Source: Begonia masoniana (lineage: Eukaryota > Streptophyta > Magnoliopsida > Cucurbitales > Begoniaceae). From it: a DNA stretch of 64,000 bases. Shown piece after piece: positions 12,283-25,400 of this stretch. The position numbers and the translations under genes were made by a program. The notes below the pieces were generated by a model. The model saw only the letters and a program-made list of their open reading frames with translations, was not told the origin of the DNA and searched no databases. How positions within the stretch are numbered: the first letter of the stretch is position 1; each line of letters starts with the position of its first letter. The DNA lies in the NCBI GenBank assembly GCA_022432975.1, contig CM039503.1, forward strand, positions 43,903,340-43,967,339, given 5' to 3'.

Positions 12283-12680
12283 ATCTACCAATCGCAAAAC
12301 GACAAAGCATGGTGCACACTCCTACCGATTGACACATGCATCCCACGTGATTCATTAAACTTCATCCGATCACAAAACGACAAGACTTAATATCGGCTTC
12401 TACCGATTGACACATGCACATCACGTGACTCATTAAACTTCATCCGATCACAAAACGACAAGACTTAATATCGGCTTCTACCGATGGACACATGCACATC
12501 ACGTGAATCATTAAACTTCATCCGTTCACAAAACGACAAGACTTAATATCGGCTTCTACCGATGGACACATGCACATCACGTGAATCATTAAACTTCATC
12601 CGTTCACAAAACGACAAGACTTAATATCGGCTTCTACCGATTGACACATGCACATCACGTGACTCATTAAACTTCATTCC
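12283..12680 (+). repeat. 78-bp minisatellite
   Basis: About five units. TTCATCCG/TTCATTCCG recurs at 12361, 12439, 12517, 12595 and 12673, exactly 78 bp apart. Each unit holds ACAAAACGACAAGACTTAAT, CTACCGAT(T/G)GACACATGCA and CACGTGA (a CACGTG E/G-box palindrome). It grades into the 17-bp array on its right. Confidence 0.9.
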
Positions 12681-12782
12681 GATAGAAGACATCACCCAAT
12701 AGAAGACATCATCTGATGGAAGACATCATCCGATGCCGATTGACACATTCATATCACGTGACTCATTAAACCTCATTCCGAT

Positions 12783-14499
12783 AGATGACATCATCCGATG
12801 GAAGATATCATCCAATGGAAAACATCATCCGATGGAAGACATCTTCCGATGGAATTCATCATCCGATGGAAGACATCATCCGATGGAAGACATCATCCGA
12901 TGGAAGACATCATCCGATGGAAGACATCATCCGATGGAAGACATCATCCGATGGAAGACATCATCCGATGGAAGACATCATCCGATGGAAGACATCATCC
13001 GATGGAAGACATCATCCGATGGAAGACATCATCCGATGGAAGACATCATCCGATGGAAGACATCATCCGATGGAAGACATCATCCGATGGAAGACATCAT
13101 CCGATGGAAGACATCATCCGATGGAAGACATCATCCGATGGAAGACATCATCCGATGGAAGACATCATCCGATGGAAGACATCATCCGATGGAAGACATC
13201 ATCCGATGGAAGACATCATCCGATGGAAGACATCATCCGATGGAAGACATCATCCGATGGAAGACATCATCCGATGGAAGACATCATCCGATGGAAGACA
13301 TCATCCGATGGAAGACATCATCCGATGGAAGACATCATCCGATGGAAGACATCATCCGATGGAAGACATCATCCGATGGAAGACATCATCCGATGGAAGA
13401 CATCATCCGATGGAAGACATCATCCGATGGAAGACATCATCCGATGGAAGACATCATCCGATGGAAGACATCATCCGATGGAAGACATCATCCGATGGAA
13501 GACATCATCCGATGGAAGACATCATCCGATGGAAGACATCATCCGATGGAAGACATCATCCGATGGAAGACATCATCCGATGGAAGACATCATCCGATGG
13601 AAGACATCATCCGATGGAAGACATCATCCGATGGAAGACATCATCCGATGGAAGACATCATCCGATGGAAGACATCATCCGATGGAAGACATCATCCGAT
13701 GGAAGACATCATCCGATGGAAGACATCATCCGATGGAAGACATCATCCGATGGAAGACATCATCCGATGGAAGACATCATCCGATGGAAGACATCATCCG
13801 ATGGAAGACATCATCCGATGGAAGACATCATCCGATGGAAGACATCATCCGATGGAAGACATCATCCGATGGAAGACATCATCCGATGGAAGACATCATC
13901 CGATGGAAGACATCATCCGATGGAAGACATCATCCGATGGAAGACATCATCCGATGGAAGACATCATCCGATGGAAGACATCATCCGATGGAAGACATCA
14001 TCCGATGGAAGACATCATCCGATGGAAGACATCATCCGATGGAAGACATCATCCGATGGAAGACATCATCCGATGGAAGACATCATCCGATGGAAGACAT
14101 CATCCGATGGAAGACATCATCCGATGGAAGACATCATCCGATGGAAGACATCATCCGATGGAAGACATCATCCGATGGAAGACATCATCCGATGGAAGAC
14201 ATCATCCGATGGAAGACATCATCCGATGGAAGACATCATCCGATGGAAGACATCATCCGATGGAAGACATCATCCGATGGAAGACATCATCCGATGGAAG
14301 ACATCATCCGATGGAAGACATCATCCGATGGAAGACATCATCCGATGGAAGACATCATCCGATGGAAGACATCATCCGATGGAAGACATCATCCGATGGA
14401 AGACATCATCCGATGGAAGACATCATCCGATGGAAGACATCATCCGATGGAAGACATCATCCGATGGAAGACATCATCCGATGGAAGACATCATCCGAT
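12783..14499 (+). repeat. 17-bp minisatellite (GAAGACATCATCCGATG)n
   Basis: About 101 units. From 12869 to 14483 there are 95 consecutive, perfectly identical 17-mers; the first few units (to 12868) carry substitutions, and the last unit is broken at 14500. Because 17 is not a multiple of 3 and the unit has no stop in any forward frame, all three frames stay open (roughly 580-605 codons each, with a 17-residue periodic translation). These are not genes. Perfect homogeneity implies very recent expansion or an assembly-determined copy number. Confidence 0.98.
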
Positions 14500-15837
14500 C
14501 ATTTCACGATCATTCTCAAACCCATTGTTTTAAGAAAGCATCCTATATAGACCTCAGTATTCATAACCTTACTAATATGATAAAAGTAGTAACCAGGAGT
14601 TGAAATCGCCTTTCCAGCCACTCACTGACAACCTGAACTCCTTCCAGCAACCAGCCTTAGACATCCTTATTAGACTTGAAATCCTCACCTGGTAGTTCTT
14701 CACCTACATCATAAGGTTTAAACTATAAGCCTAATGCTTAGTAAGGAGTGCAATGCTAACATGTATGCATGAATGCACAAATCAAAGGAAACACATGTTC
14801 ATGATCTTTTCGTGTTCTTGTTCTTGTTCATGTTCATCGTTTTCATCATATGGATTAAGGGAGGATTTGTGCCGAAAAGTGGGTTGACAGTGAGAGTGTA
14901 CATAGTCCCTTGCGGGTCGTATTCATGGTCCTTCTTTTGGACAGTGACATACGCCAAACCGCCCCCAACCCTCTCTTAATCCTTGTTGCATAAGTTTCAT
15001 GTTCATGTCTTGTTCATGGGAGAAATCATGCACTTAAAACATTTTCATATGCTTGAGGAATATTCATGATGCATGAGCATGAGTAAATCTTAGTTCATCA
15101 GACTACTGAACAATCCATTCATTCATCAAAGGATCATAACATCAACTTGAGTATCTTACCCAAACAGATAATAGCACAGATAACCTTTAAACATCATAGA
15201 CAACTTCTACCTAGTACCCTTGCGATGTAGGGCCTTAATGGCCAAAAATCTTACTCATTCACTTACATGATTTCCTTAGCAACTTGAGCACTTCTCTTCA
15301 AACTTCTTCACCTAGAAACATTTCACATTACAGTGTTAAATCAAAATCCTAACTAAGAGTCATCCTAGTATCTAACATAAATATTTCTAAATCTTCCTAG
15401 TCGAGCGCCTAGTGTGTACAGACTAAACTTTCAGAACCTAAATAACCGGATTAAGTCTAACAACTAAACACGATCTGTTATCTTAATGTCTAGAATTGAA
15501 TCGGAAATGCCATTACTAAACACAGATTATGATTGTCACTACCAATACTCTATTAGTGAAGAATCTGAAACGGTGAAACCTCAAGTTCTAGCTGAAGACA
15601 GAGCTCAAAGTAACTACTCAGTAACTACATTGTCTAAGTCTTACCTAGAGCATGGATTGTCGAAGTGGAGGCTGAATGAAACACCCGACATTTCGGCCAG
15701 GTGATTTTCTGACCATTTTCATTGTCACCCTCTTATTTAACCTTTATGATTTAAATTTAATGTTAAGACAAATTTATTACAAGTAGAGTAAAACTAGGTT
15801 TGGTGGCAGTTTTGTAATTAAGATTGATGGGTTGAGT

Positions 15838-15848
15838 ATAAATAGAAA
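15838..15848 (+). promoter_or_regulatory. TATA-like box of the inner LTR
   Basis: GTATAAATAGA about 160 bp from the LTR start. The minus-strand relative at 19436 has a comparable GGTATAAATT at the equivalent place. If used, most of this 3.4-kb LTR would be transcribed R/U5. Inference from sequence only. Confidence 0.4.
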
Positions 15849-16660
15849 ATGGAAACCTTAAACCTCATTTTATTACCACTGTAGCCGACATTCCCTCTCG
15901 GCGATTCCTTCTCTCCCAAGCTTTTGCTCTCGGCTACCAGAATCTTCCCTTGCTGACGGCTGGTTTCAGCCTGCTTTTCTCTGCAAATCCGCACCCGAGT
16001 TATGAAATGGACAATGTAGTCCTTTATTAGTGATTAAAGTTCTGCTTTCAGCACGGCATTTGAGTTCGGAATTTTCTTAGCAGTGGCCGAGTAGTTTAAG
16101 ACCCTTTTAAGTCTGAGAGTAGAAATGTCATCCCAATCGATTCTGAACGTTTCAAAGTAACCAACTCGGATTTAATCAATGGTAAAACCTGTCCACCTAG
16201 TTTCAGATTTCAGACTGCAGTGTGTCAAACAGAGGATTCGGAGTAACCTTAGCTATTAGAGTCCTAGGACGATTTATGATAGAAACTATTAGGACCTTTG
16301 TTTTAACTACTGTAATGTACATGTTTTAGGTGAAGAAGTTTAAAAGGAAGAAGCTCGGATTGCTAAGGAAACCAGGTAAGTGAATGTATTAAGATTTCCG
16401 GCCACTAGGGCCCTACACCACAAGGGTATTAGGAAATCATTGAGATGTCTGTCTGTTGACTATGACTAGTTATTGCCATGATATGAAGAAATTGTGTAAG
16501 AAGATGTTAAGTTACAGGATGTTTTGCTTGTCCTTATGGTATGATTTCTCTCTGTGAACTTCATGTTTATGTATTGAGTCCACGTTAAGACTGAGTTAAG
16601 AACATGAAAGGTAAATGTAATCATGATTAAGTGTAGGACGGGGAAAAGAGACCATGACAA

Positions 16661-16800
16661 GTATAGCTCGCGGATTCTCCCCCTGGTGGAGGCCGAGCTG
16701 ATGATATGTATGGCTCACGAATTCTCCCCCTGGTGGAGGCCGAGTTGGTGATGTGTATGGCTCGCGAATTCTCCCACTGGTGGAGGCCGAGTTAGTCGTT
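16661..16800 (+). repeat. 47-bp tandem repeat, three copies
   Basis: GTAT(A/G)GCTC recurs at 16661, 16708 and 16755, with shared core GAATTCTCCC and TGGTGGAGGCCGAG. The reverse-complement counterpart lies at about 45000-45180 in the third LTR, so this repeat is ancestral to the family, unlike the private arrays. Confidence 0.85.
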
Positions 16801-17373
16801 ACTATGATTGCCGCGATAGGCAAATGACTATGTACCCCTGCCCTTCTCCCTCGTTTCCTGCCTTAATACGTACCATGTAAATAATGAAAATGAACATGAA
16901 TGAAGAAAGGTTTATGAACTTGTGTTCTTTAATTTGTGCACTCATGTATATCTGTCAGCATGCATTCCTTACTAAGCATTAGGCTTATAGTTTAACCTTA
17001 TGGTGTAGGTGAAGAAGGTTCAGGTGAGCATACTTTGTTCAAAGAGGATGCTTAAGGCTGGTTTGCTGGAGAAGCTCAAATGACAGTGCAGGACTTGAAA
17101 GGCGATTTATGACCCCTGGTTAACGCTCTTTTGTTTCAGTAAAATAAAGGATATGGTAGTTTAAGTAGGGTGAGATTATTTTATAATGTTGAGCCTTGAG
17201 ACTGTCTAGTTGATCACTGAGTCAGGGAATGATTATATAGATTTATAAATGACTGTAGTTTAAGTCTTCCGCTATATGCATTTTGAATGGAGTTTGGTTT
17301 CTTTCTGTTGGAAGGAGTCATTTGATGATTTAGTGTTTTCTACCGTAAGATGGAAGCTGGATGAGGCAATCGT

Positions 17374-18685
17374 CCGGCTGACGTCATCGGCAGATGCCGA
17401 ATGATAGTAGTTGAGGGTTTAGTCTTCCGGCTGACGTCATCGCAGATGCCGAATGATAGTAGTTGAGGGTTTAGTCTTCCGGCTGACGTCATCGCAGATG
17501 CCGAATGATAGTAGTTGAGGGTTTAGTCTCCCGGCTGACGTCATCGGCAGATGCCGAATGATAGTAGTTGATGGTTTAGTCTTCCAGCTGACGTCATCGG
17601 CAGATGCCGAATGATAGTAGTTGAGGGTTTAGTCTTCCGGCTGACGTCATCGGCAGATGCCGAATGATAGTAGTTGAGGGTTTAGTCTTCCGGCTGACGT
17701 CATCGGCAGATGCCGAATGATAGTAGTTGAGGGTTTAGTCTTCCGGCTGACGTCATCGGCAGATGCCGAATGATAGTAGTTGAGGGTTTAGTCTTCCGGC
17801 TGACGTCATCGGCAGATGCCGAATGATAGTAGTTGAGGGTTTAGTCTTCCGGCTGACGTCATCGGCAGATGCCGAATGATAGTAGTTGAGGGTTTAGTCT
17901 TCCGGCTGACGTCATCGGCAGATGCCGAATGATAGTAGTTGAGGGTTTAGTCTTCCGGCTGACGTCATCGGCAGATGCCGAATGATAGTAGTTGAGGGTT
18001 TAGTCTTCCGGCTGACGTCATCGCAGATGCCGAATGATAGTAGTTGAGGGTTTAGTCTTCCGGCTGACGTCATCGGCAGATGCCGAATGATAGTAGTTGA
18101 GGGTTTAGTCTTCCGGCTGACGTCATCGCAGATGCCGAATGATAGTAGTTGAGGGTTTAGTCTTCCGGCTGACGTCATCGCAGATGCCGAATGATAGTAG
18201 TTGAGGGTTTAGTCTTCCGGCTGACGTCATCGCAGATGCCGAATGATAGTAGTTGAGGGTTTAGTCTTCCGGCTGACGTCATCGCAGATGCCGAATGATA
18301 GTAGTTGAGGGTTTAGTCTTCCGGCTGACGTCATCGCAGATGCCGAATGATAGTAGTTGAGGGTTTAGTCTTCCGGCTGACGTCATCGGCAGATGCCGAA
18401 TGATAGTAGTTGAGGGTTTAGTCTTCCGGCTGACGTCATCGCAGATGCCGAATGATAGTAGTTGAGGGTTTAGTCTTCCGGCTGACGTCATCGGCAGATG
18501 CCGAATGATAGTAGTTGAGGGTTTAGTCTTCCGGCTGACGTCATCGCAGATGCCGAATGATAGTAGTTGAGGGTTTAGTCTTCCGGCTGACGTCATCGCA
18601 GATGCCGAATGATAGTAGTTGAGGGTTTAGTCTTCCGGCTGACGTCATCGCAGATGCCGAATGATAGTAGTTGAGGGTTTAGTCT
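17374..18685 (+). repeat. 52/53-bp minisatellite with TGACGTCA in each unit
   Basis: 25 units begin CCGGCTGACGTCATCG, from 17374 to 18635. The 24 intervals total 1261 bp, fitting 11 units of 52 bp and 13 of 53 bp; the difference is one G (ATCGCAGATGCC versus ATCGGCAGATGCC). Every unit contains the perfect palindrome TGACGTCA, an ACGT-core bZIP/TGA-type site. Minus-strand ORFs here (17912-18178, 18279-18596) are repeat translations, not genes. The reverse-strand counterpart at 44310-44430 has only about two units. Confidence 0.95.
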
Positions 18686-19436
18686 ACCGATGATGTTTTA
18701 ATGTTGACCACAGCGAGCCCACTGCCCACCGAAGATGTCTCCTTTAGGCGGGTTAACGAGTCACGCGCATGCACGTTATGACCGGACATGAAATTACTGT
18801 GGTTGTCAACATATGCAACTCCTGGGCAAACACCAGTATAATTATGTATAAGAAGTTGAGGGCATTCCTTCCTGCCCGAGATTTGTCAGAAACCGATGCC
18901 GAGCCTAGTCCGCTCGACTCTGTGAGAGTTTGATCGACGAGGTGTGAATCGTGCACTAGAGATTCTCTTCCTTGATGGTTTTGCGTCTCTGTTTCCAGTT
19001 TTTAAAAAAAAAAACAAAATATGTATTATGCAAATGTAAATGTCTGTCGAGAGTTAGAGAAGATGTAATAATAGTAAAAGTCAAGCGAACGATTAATGAA
19101 AGATTATGAATACGTGACGGCTCCTGGCCGGGGTCGTTACACTGAAGACCTAGTCGTCGGTGAATAAATAGCTGGTAGAGAGGGAGATCTGGAAGGAAGG
19201 GAATCACCGAGAAAGGAAATGTCGGCTACAGTGAGGTTTTAATGAGGTATAAAATTCCCATAACCAATTTATACCAATTAAAATCCAACTTAATTACAAA
19301 CTTGCCACCCAACCTAGTTTCACTCAACTTGTAATAAATAAGTCTTGACATTAAATTTAAAATCATAAAGGTCAATAAAAGGATGACAATTAAAATGGTT
19401 AAGAAAATCACCTAGCCGAAATTGTCGGGTGTTACA

Positions 19437-22400
19437 GAACGTATCAAGCAAATGAGGTTAACTGTTACATGACTTATGGTTAGAACCTAAGTTATCCATT
19501 TAACCTTCAAGGTTTTAACTTGACGTGATGAGAACGACGTATATTGAGGTCACAATAAGCTTATAAACGCGTAATTAAGAATTAGTAATGCGTTTGTTGA
19601 AGTATAAGAAACTTCACTTCAATCGATTGGTTCAAAAAGAACTGAACGTATCAAGCAAATGAGATTCACTATTACATGACTTGTAGGTTAGAACCTAAGT
19701 TATCCATTTCATCTTCAAGGTTCTAACTTGAAGTGATGAGAACGACGTGTATTGTGGTCCCAATAAACTTATTGGATGTGTAATTAAGACATAGTAATGT
19801 GTTTGATGAAGTATAAGAAACTTCACTTCAATCGATTTGTACCAAAAGAACTGAACGTATCAAGCAAATGAGGTTCACTGTTACATGACTTGTGGTTAGA
19901 ACCTAAGTTTATCTATTTCACCTTCAAGGTTTTACATTGAAGTGATGAAAACGACGTGTATTGACGTCCCAATAAACTTCATGGACGCGTAATTAAGACT
20001 TAGTAATGCGTTTGACGAAGTATAAGAAACTTCACTTCAATCGATTTGTTCCAAAATAACTGAACATATCAAGCAAATAAGCTTCACTGTTACATGACTT
20101 GTGGTTAGAACCTAAATTATCCATCTAACCTTTAAGGTTTTAACTTGACGTGATAAGAATGGCGAGTATTGAGGTCCTAATAAGCTTTATGGACGTGTAA
20201 TTAAGACTTAGTAATGAGTTTAATGAAGTATAAGAAACTTCACTTTAATCGATTTGTTCCAAAAGAACTGAACGTATCAAGCAAATGAGGTTCACTGTTA
20301 CATGACTTGTGGTTAGAACCTAAATTATCTATTTCACCTTCAAGGTTTTAATTTGAAGAAATGAGAACGACATGTATTGACGTCCCAATAAGCTTCATGG
20401 ACGCATAATTAAGACTTATTAATGCGTTTGATGAAGTATAAAGAACTTCACTTCAATCGATTTGTTCCAAAATAACTGAACGTATCAAACAAATATAGTT
20501 CACTGTTACATAACCTGTTGTTAGAACCTAAGTTATCCATTTAACCTTCAGGGTTTTAACTTGACGTGATGAGAACGGCGTGAATTGAAGTCCCAATATG
20601 CTTCATGGACGCGTAATTAAGACTTAGTAATGCATTTAATGAAATATAAGAAACTTCCCATCAATCGATTTGTTCCAAAAGAACTGAACGTATCAAGCAA
20701 ACGAGGTTCACTGTTACATGACTTGTGGTTAAAAGCTAAGTTATCCATTTCACCTTCAAGGTAATAATTTGTAGTGATGAGAACGACGTATATTGACGTT
20801 CCAATAAGCTTAATGGATGCGTAATTAAGAATTAGTAATGCGTTTGATGATGTATAAGAAAGTTCATTTCAATCGATTTGTTCTAAAATAACTGAACGTA
20901 TCAAGCAAATAAGGTTCACTGTTACATGACTTGTGGTTAGAACCTAAGTTATCCATTTAACCTCCAAGGTTTTTACTTGACATGATGAGAACGGCGTATA
21001 TTGAGGTCGCAATAAGCTTCATGGACGCGTGATTAAGACTTAGTATTGTAATTGATAAAATATAAGTAACTTCATTTCAATCGATTTGTTCCAAAAGAAC
21101 TGAACGTATCAAGCAAATGAGGTTCACTGTTACATGACTTGTGGTTAGAACCAAAGTTATCCATTTCACCTTCAAGATTTTAACTTTAAGTGATGAGAAC
21201 GACGTGTATTGTGGTCCCAATAAGCTTCATGGACGCGTAATTGAGCCTTAGTAATGTGTTTGATGAAGTACCAGAAACATTCACTTCAATCGATTTGTTC
21301 CAAAAGAACTAAACGTATCAAGCAAATGAGGTTCACTGTTACATGACTTGTGGTTAGAACCTAAGTTATCTATTTCACCTTCAAGAATTTAATTTGTAGT
21401 GATGAGAACGACGTGTATTGACGTCCCATTAAGCTCCATAGACGCGTAATTAAGACTTAGTAATGCGTTTGATGAAGTGTAAGAAACTGCATTTCAATCG
21501 ATTTGTTCCAAAATAACTGAACGTATCAAGTAAATAAGGTTCACTGTTACATGACTTGTGGTTAGAACCTAAGTTATCCATTTAACCTTCAAGGTTTTAA
21601 CTTGACGTGATGAGAACGACGTATATTGAGGTCGCAATATGCTTCATGGACGCGTAATTAAGACTTAGTAATGCGTTTGATGAATTATAAGAAACTTCAC
21701 TTCAATCGATTGGTTCCAAAAGAACTGAACTGATCAAGCAAATGAGGTTCACTTTTACATGACTTGTGGTTAGAACCAAAGTTATCCATTTAACCTCAAG
21801 GGTTTAACTTGACGTGATGAGAACGACGTATAGTGAGGTCGCAATAAGCTTCATGGACGCGTAATTAAGACTGAGTATTGCGTTTGATAAAGTATAATAT
21901 ACTTTACTTCAATCGATTTGTTCCAAAAGAATTGAACTTATCAAGCAATTGAGGTTCACTGTTACATGACTTGTGGTTAAAACCTAGGTTATCCATTTCA
22001 CCATCAAGATTTTAACTTGAAGTGATGTGAACGACATGTATTGTGGTCCCAATATGCTTCATGGACGCATAATTAAGAATTAGTAATGCGTTTAATGAAG
22101 TGTGATAAACTTCACTTTAATCGCTTTGTTCCAAAGGTACTGTACGTGTCAAGCAAATTAGGTTTACTGTTACATGACTTGAGGTTAAATCCGTAGTTAT
22201 TCATTTCACCTTCAAGGTTTCAACTTAAATTGATGAGAATGACGTGTATGGAGGATCCAATAAACTTCAAGCGTAATTAAGATTTAGTAATGGTTTGATG
22301 AAGTATAAGAAACTTCACTTCAATCGATTTGTTCCAAAAAAACTGAACGTATCAAGCAATAGGTTCACTGTTACATGACTTGTGGTTAGAACCTAATTAT

Positions 22401-25400
22401 CCATTTAACCTTCAAGGTTTTAATTGAAAGAAATGATGAGACACGTGTATTGAGGTCCCAATAAGCTTCATGGACGCATAATTAAGACTTATAATGCGTT
22501 TGATGAAGTATAAGAAACTTCACTCTAATCGATTTGTATCCTAAAAGAACTGAACGTATCAAGCAAATAGTTCACTGTTACATGAACTTGTTGTTAGAAC
22601 CTAAGTTATCCATTTAACCTTTCAGGGTTTTACTTGATCGTGATGGAACGACGTGATATTGACGTCCCAATAAGCTTCATGGATGCGTAATTAAGAGTTA
22701 GTAATGCTTTTGATTATGTATAAGAAACTACACTTCAATCGATTGGATCCAAAAGAAATTGAACGTATCAAGCAAATGAGGTTCACTGTTATATGACTTA
22801 TGGTTAGAACCTATGTTATCCATTTCACCTTCAAGGTTTTAACTTGAAGTGATGAGAACGACGTGTATTGAGGTTACAATAAGCTTCATGGACGCGTAAT
22901 TAAGACTTAGTAATGCATTTGATGAAGTATAAGAAACTTCACTTCAGTCGATTTGTTCCAAAATAACTGAACGTATCAAGTAAATGAGGTTCACTGTTAC
23001 ATGACTTTTTATTAGAACCTAAGTTATCTATTTCACCTTCAAGGTTTAATTTGAATTGATGGGCATGACGTGTATTGACGTCCCAATAAGCTTTATGGAT
23101 ACGTAATTAAGACTTAGTAATGCTTTTAATGAAGTATAAAAAACTTCACTTCAATCGATTTGTTCCAAAATAATTGAACGAATTGAGCAAATAAGGTTCA
23201 CTGTTATATGACTTGTTGTTAGAACATAAGTTATTTATTTAACCTTCAAGGTTTTAACTTGAAGTGATGAGAACGACATGTATGGAGGACCCAATAAGCT
23301 TCATGGACGCGTAATTAAGACTTAGTAATAAGTTTGATGAAGTATAAGAAACTTCACTTCATTCGATTTGTTCCAAAATAACAGAATGTATCAAGCAAAT
23401 AAGGTTCACTGTTACATGACTTGTGGTTAGAACCTAAGCTACCATTTCACCTTCAAGGTTTTAACTTGAAATGATGAGAACGACGTGTATTAACGTCCCA
23501 ATAAGCTTCTTTGGCGCGTAATTAAGGTATAGTAATGCGTTTCATGAAGTGTAAGAAACTTCACTTCAATTGATTTGTTCCAAAAGAATAGAACGTATTA
23601 AGCAAATGAGGTTCACTACGACATGACTTATGGTTAGAACCTAGGTTATCAATTTAAATTTCATTGTTTTAACTTGAGGTGATGAGAACGACGTGTATGG
23701 AGGACCCAATAAGCTTCTTGGACGCGTAATTAAGACTTAGTAATGCATTTGATAAAGTATAAAAAACTTTACTTCAATCGATTTGTTCTAATAGAACAGA
23801 ACGTATCAAGCAAATGCGGTTCACTGTTACATGACTTGTGGTTAGAAACTAAGTTATCCATTTCCCCTTCAAGTTTTTAACTTGAAGTCTTGACAACGAC
23901 GTGTATTAACGTCCCAATAAGCTTCATGGACGCGTAATTAAGACTTAGTAATGCGTTTGATGAAGTGTAAGAAACTTCACTTCAATCAATTTGTTCCAAA
24001 AGAAAAGAGAGTATCAAGCAAATGAGGTTCACTGCGACATGACTTATGGTTAGAACCTAAGTTATCCATTTCAATTTCAAGGTTTTAACTTGAGGTGATG
24101 ATTATGACTTGTATGGAGGACCCAATAAGCTTCATAGACGCGTAGTTAAGACTTAGTAAAGCGTTTGATGAAGTATAAGAAACTTCACTTCAATCGATTT
24201 GTTCCAAAAGAACTGAATGTGACGAGGAAATGTGGTTTAATGTTACATGACTTGTGGTTAGAAACTAAGTTATCCATTTCACCTTCAAGATTTTATCTTG
24301 AGGTGATGTGAACGATGTGTATTGAGGTCCCAATAAGTTTCATGGACGCATAATTAAGACTTAGTAATGCGTTTGATGAAGTGTAAGAAACTTCACTTCA
24401 ATCGATTTGTTCCAAAATAACTGAACGTATCAAGCAAATAAGGTTCACTATTACATGACTTGTGGTTAGAACCTAAGTTATCCATTGAACAATCAAGGTT
24501 TTAACTTGACGTGATGAGAACGACGTGTATTGACGTCCCAATAAGCTTCATGGACGCGTAATTAAGACTTAGTAATGCGTTTGATGACGTATAAGAAACT
24601 TCACTTCAATCGATTAGATGCAAAAGAACTGAACTTATCAAGCAAATGAGGTTCACTGTTACATGACTTATGGTTAGAACCTAAGTTATCCATTTCACCT
24701 TCAAGGTTTTAACTTGAAGTGATGAGAACGACGTGTATTGACGTCCCAATAAGCTTCATAGACGCGTAGTTAAGACTTAGTAAAGCGTTTGATGAAGTAT
24801 AAGAAACTTCACTTCAATCGAATTGTTCCAAAAGAACTGAATGTGACGAGCAAATAAGGTTTAATATTACATGACTTGTGGTTAGAACCTAAGTTATCAA
24901 TTTCACTTTCAAGATTTTAACTTGAAGTGATGTGAACGATGTGTATTTAGGTCCCAATAAGCTTCATGGACGCATAATTAAGACTTAGTAATGCGTTTGA
25001 TGAAGTATAAGAAACTTCACTCAAATTAATTTGTTCCAAAATAACTCAACGTATCAAGCAAATAAGTTTCACTGTTACATGAATTGTAGTTAGAACTTAA
25101 GTTATCCATTTAACCTACAAGGTTTTAATTTAAAGTGATGAGAACAACGTGTATTGACGTCCCAATAAGCTTTGTGGATACGTAATTAAGGCTTAGTAAT
25201 GCGTTTGATGAAGTGTAAGAAACTTCACTTCAATCGATTTGTTCCAAAAGAACTGAACGTATCAAGTAAATGAGGTTCACTGTTACATGACTTGTGGTTA
25301 GAACCTAAGTTATCTATTTCACCTTCAAGGTTTTAACTTGAAGTGATGAGAACGACGTGTATGGAGGACCCAATAAGCTTCATGGACGCGTATTAAGACT

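Larger units (their letters stand above)
15677..19141 (+). mobile_element. Inner solo-LTR-like element with CTGAA duplication
   Basis: Starts TGAAACACCCGACATTTCGG (15677) and ends GGGTCGTTACA (19141). Flanked by a perfect 5-bp target-site duplication CTGAA (15672-15676 and 19142-19146). Length 3465 bp with no coding region, internal domain or second LTR, so it is a solo LTR or an LTR-only derivative. Its first ~220 bp match the minus-strand start of the outer element, so it is the same family inserted in opposite orientation and later. A TATA-like TATAAATAG sits only about 160 bp from its start. It contains a 47-bp triplet repeat and a 52/53-bp array. Confidence 0.85.
12071..19436 (-). mobile_element. 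Outer solo-LTR-like element (interrupted)
   Basis: On the minus strand it starts TGTAACACCCGACAATTTCGG (19436) and ends GGGGCGTTACA (12071), i.e. TG...CA ends with the TGTAAC/GTTACA inverted termini common in plant gypsy LTRs. No coding region, primer-binding site or second LTR is present, so a solo LTR is the simplest reading. A related LTR has inserted in it (15677-19141), leaving segments 12071-15676 and 19142-19436. Homology to the inserted copy and to 43570-46115 is clear around 14600-14800 (CTATAAGCCTAATGCTTAGT). It carries two minisatellites (78 and 17 bp). Family unassigned. Confidence 0.75.

Noticed and set aside
12733..14603. Three overlapping ~600-codon plus-strand ORFs
   Set aside because: They are the three phases of a 17-bp tandem repeat with no stops; there is no gene structure or protein feature beyond the periodicity.
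17912..18596. Minus-strand ORFs of 88 and 105 codons
   Set aside because: Translations of the 52/53-bp minisatellite. They exist only where 52- and 53-bp units alternate to keep a frame open.
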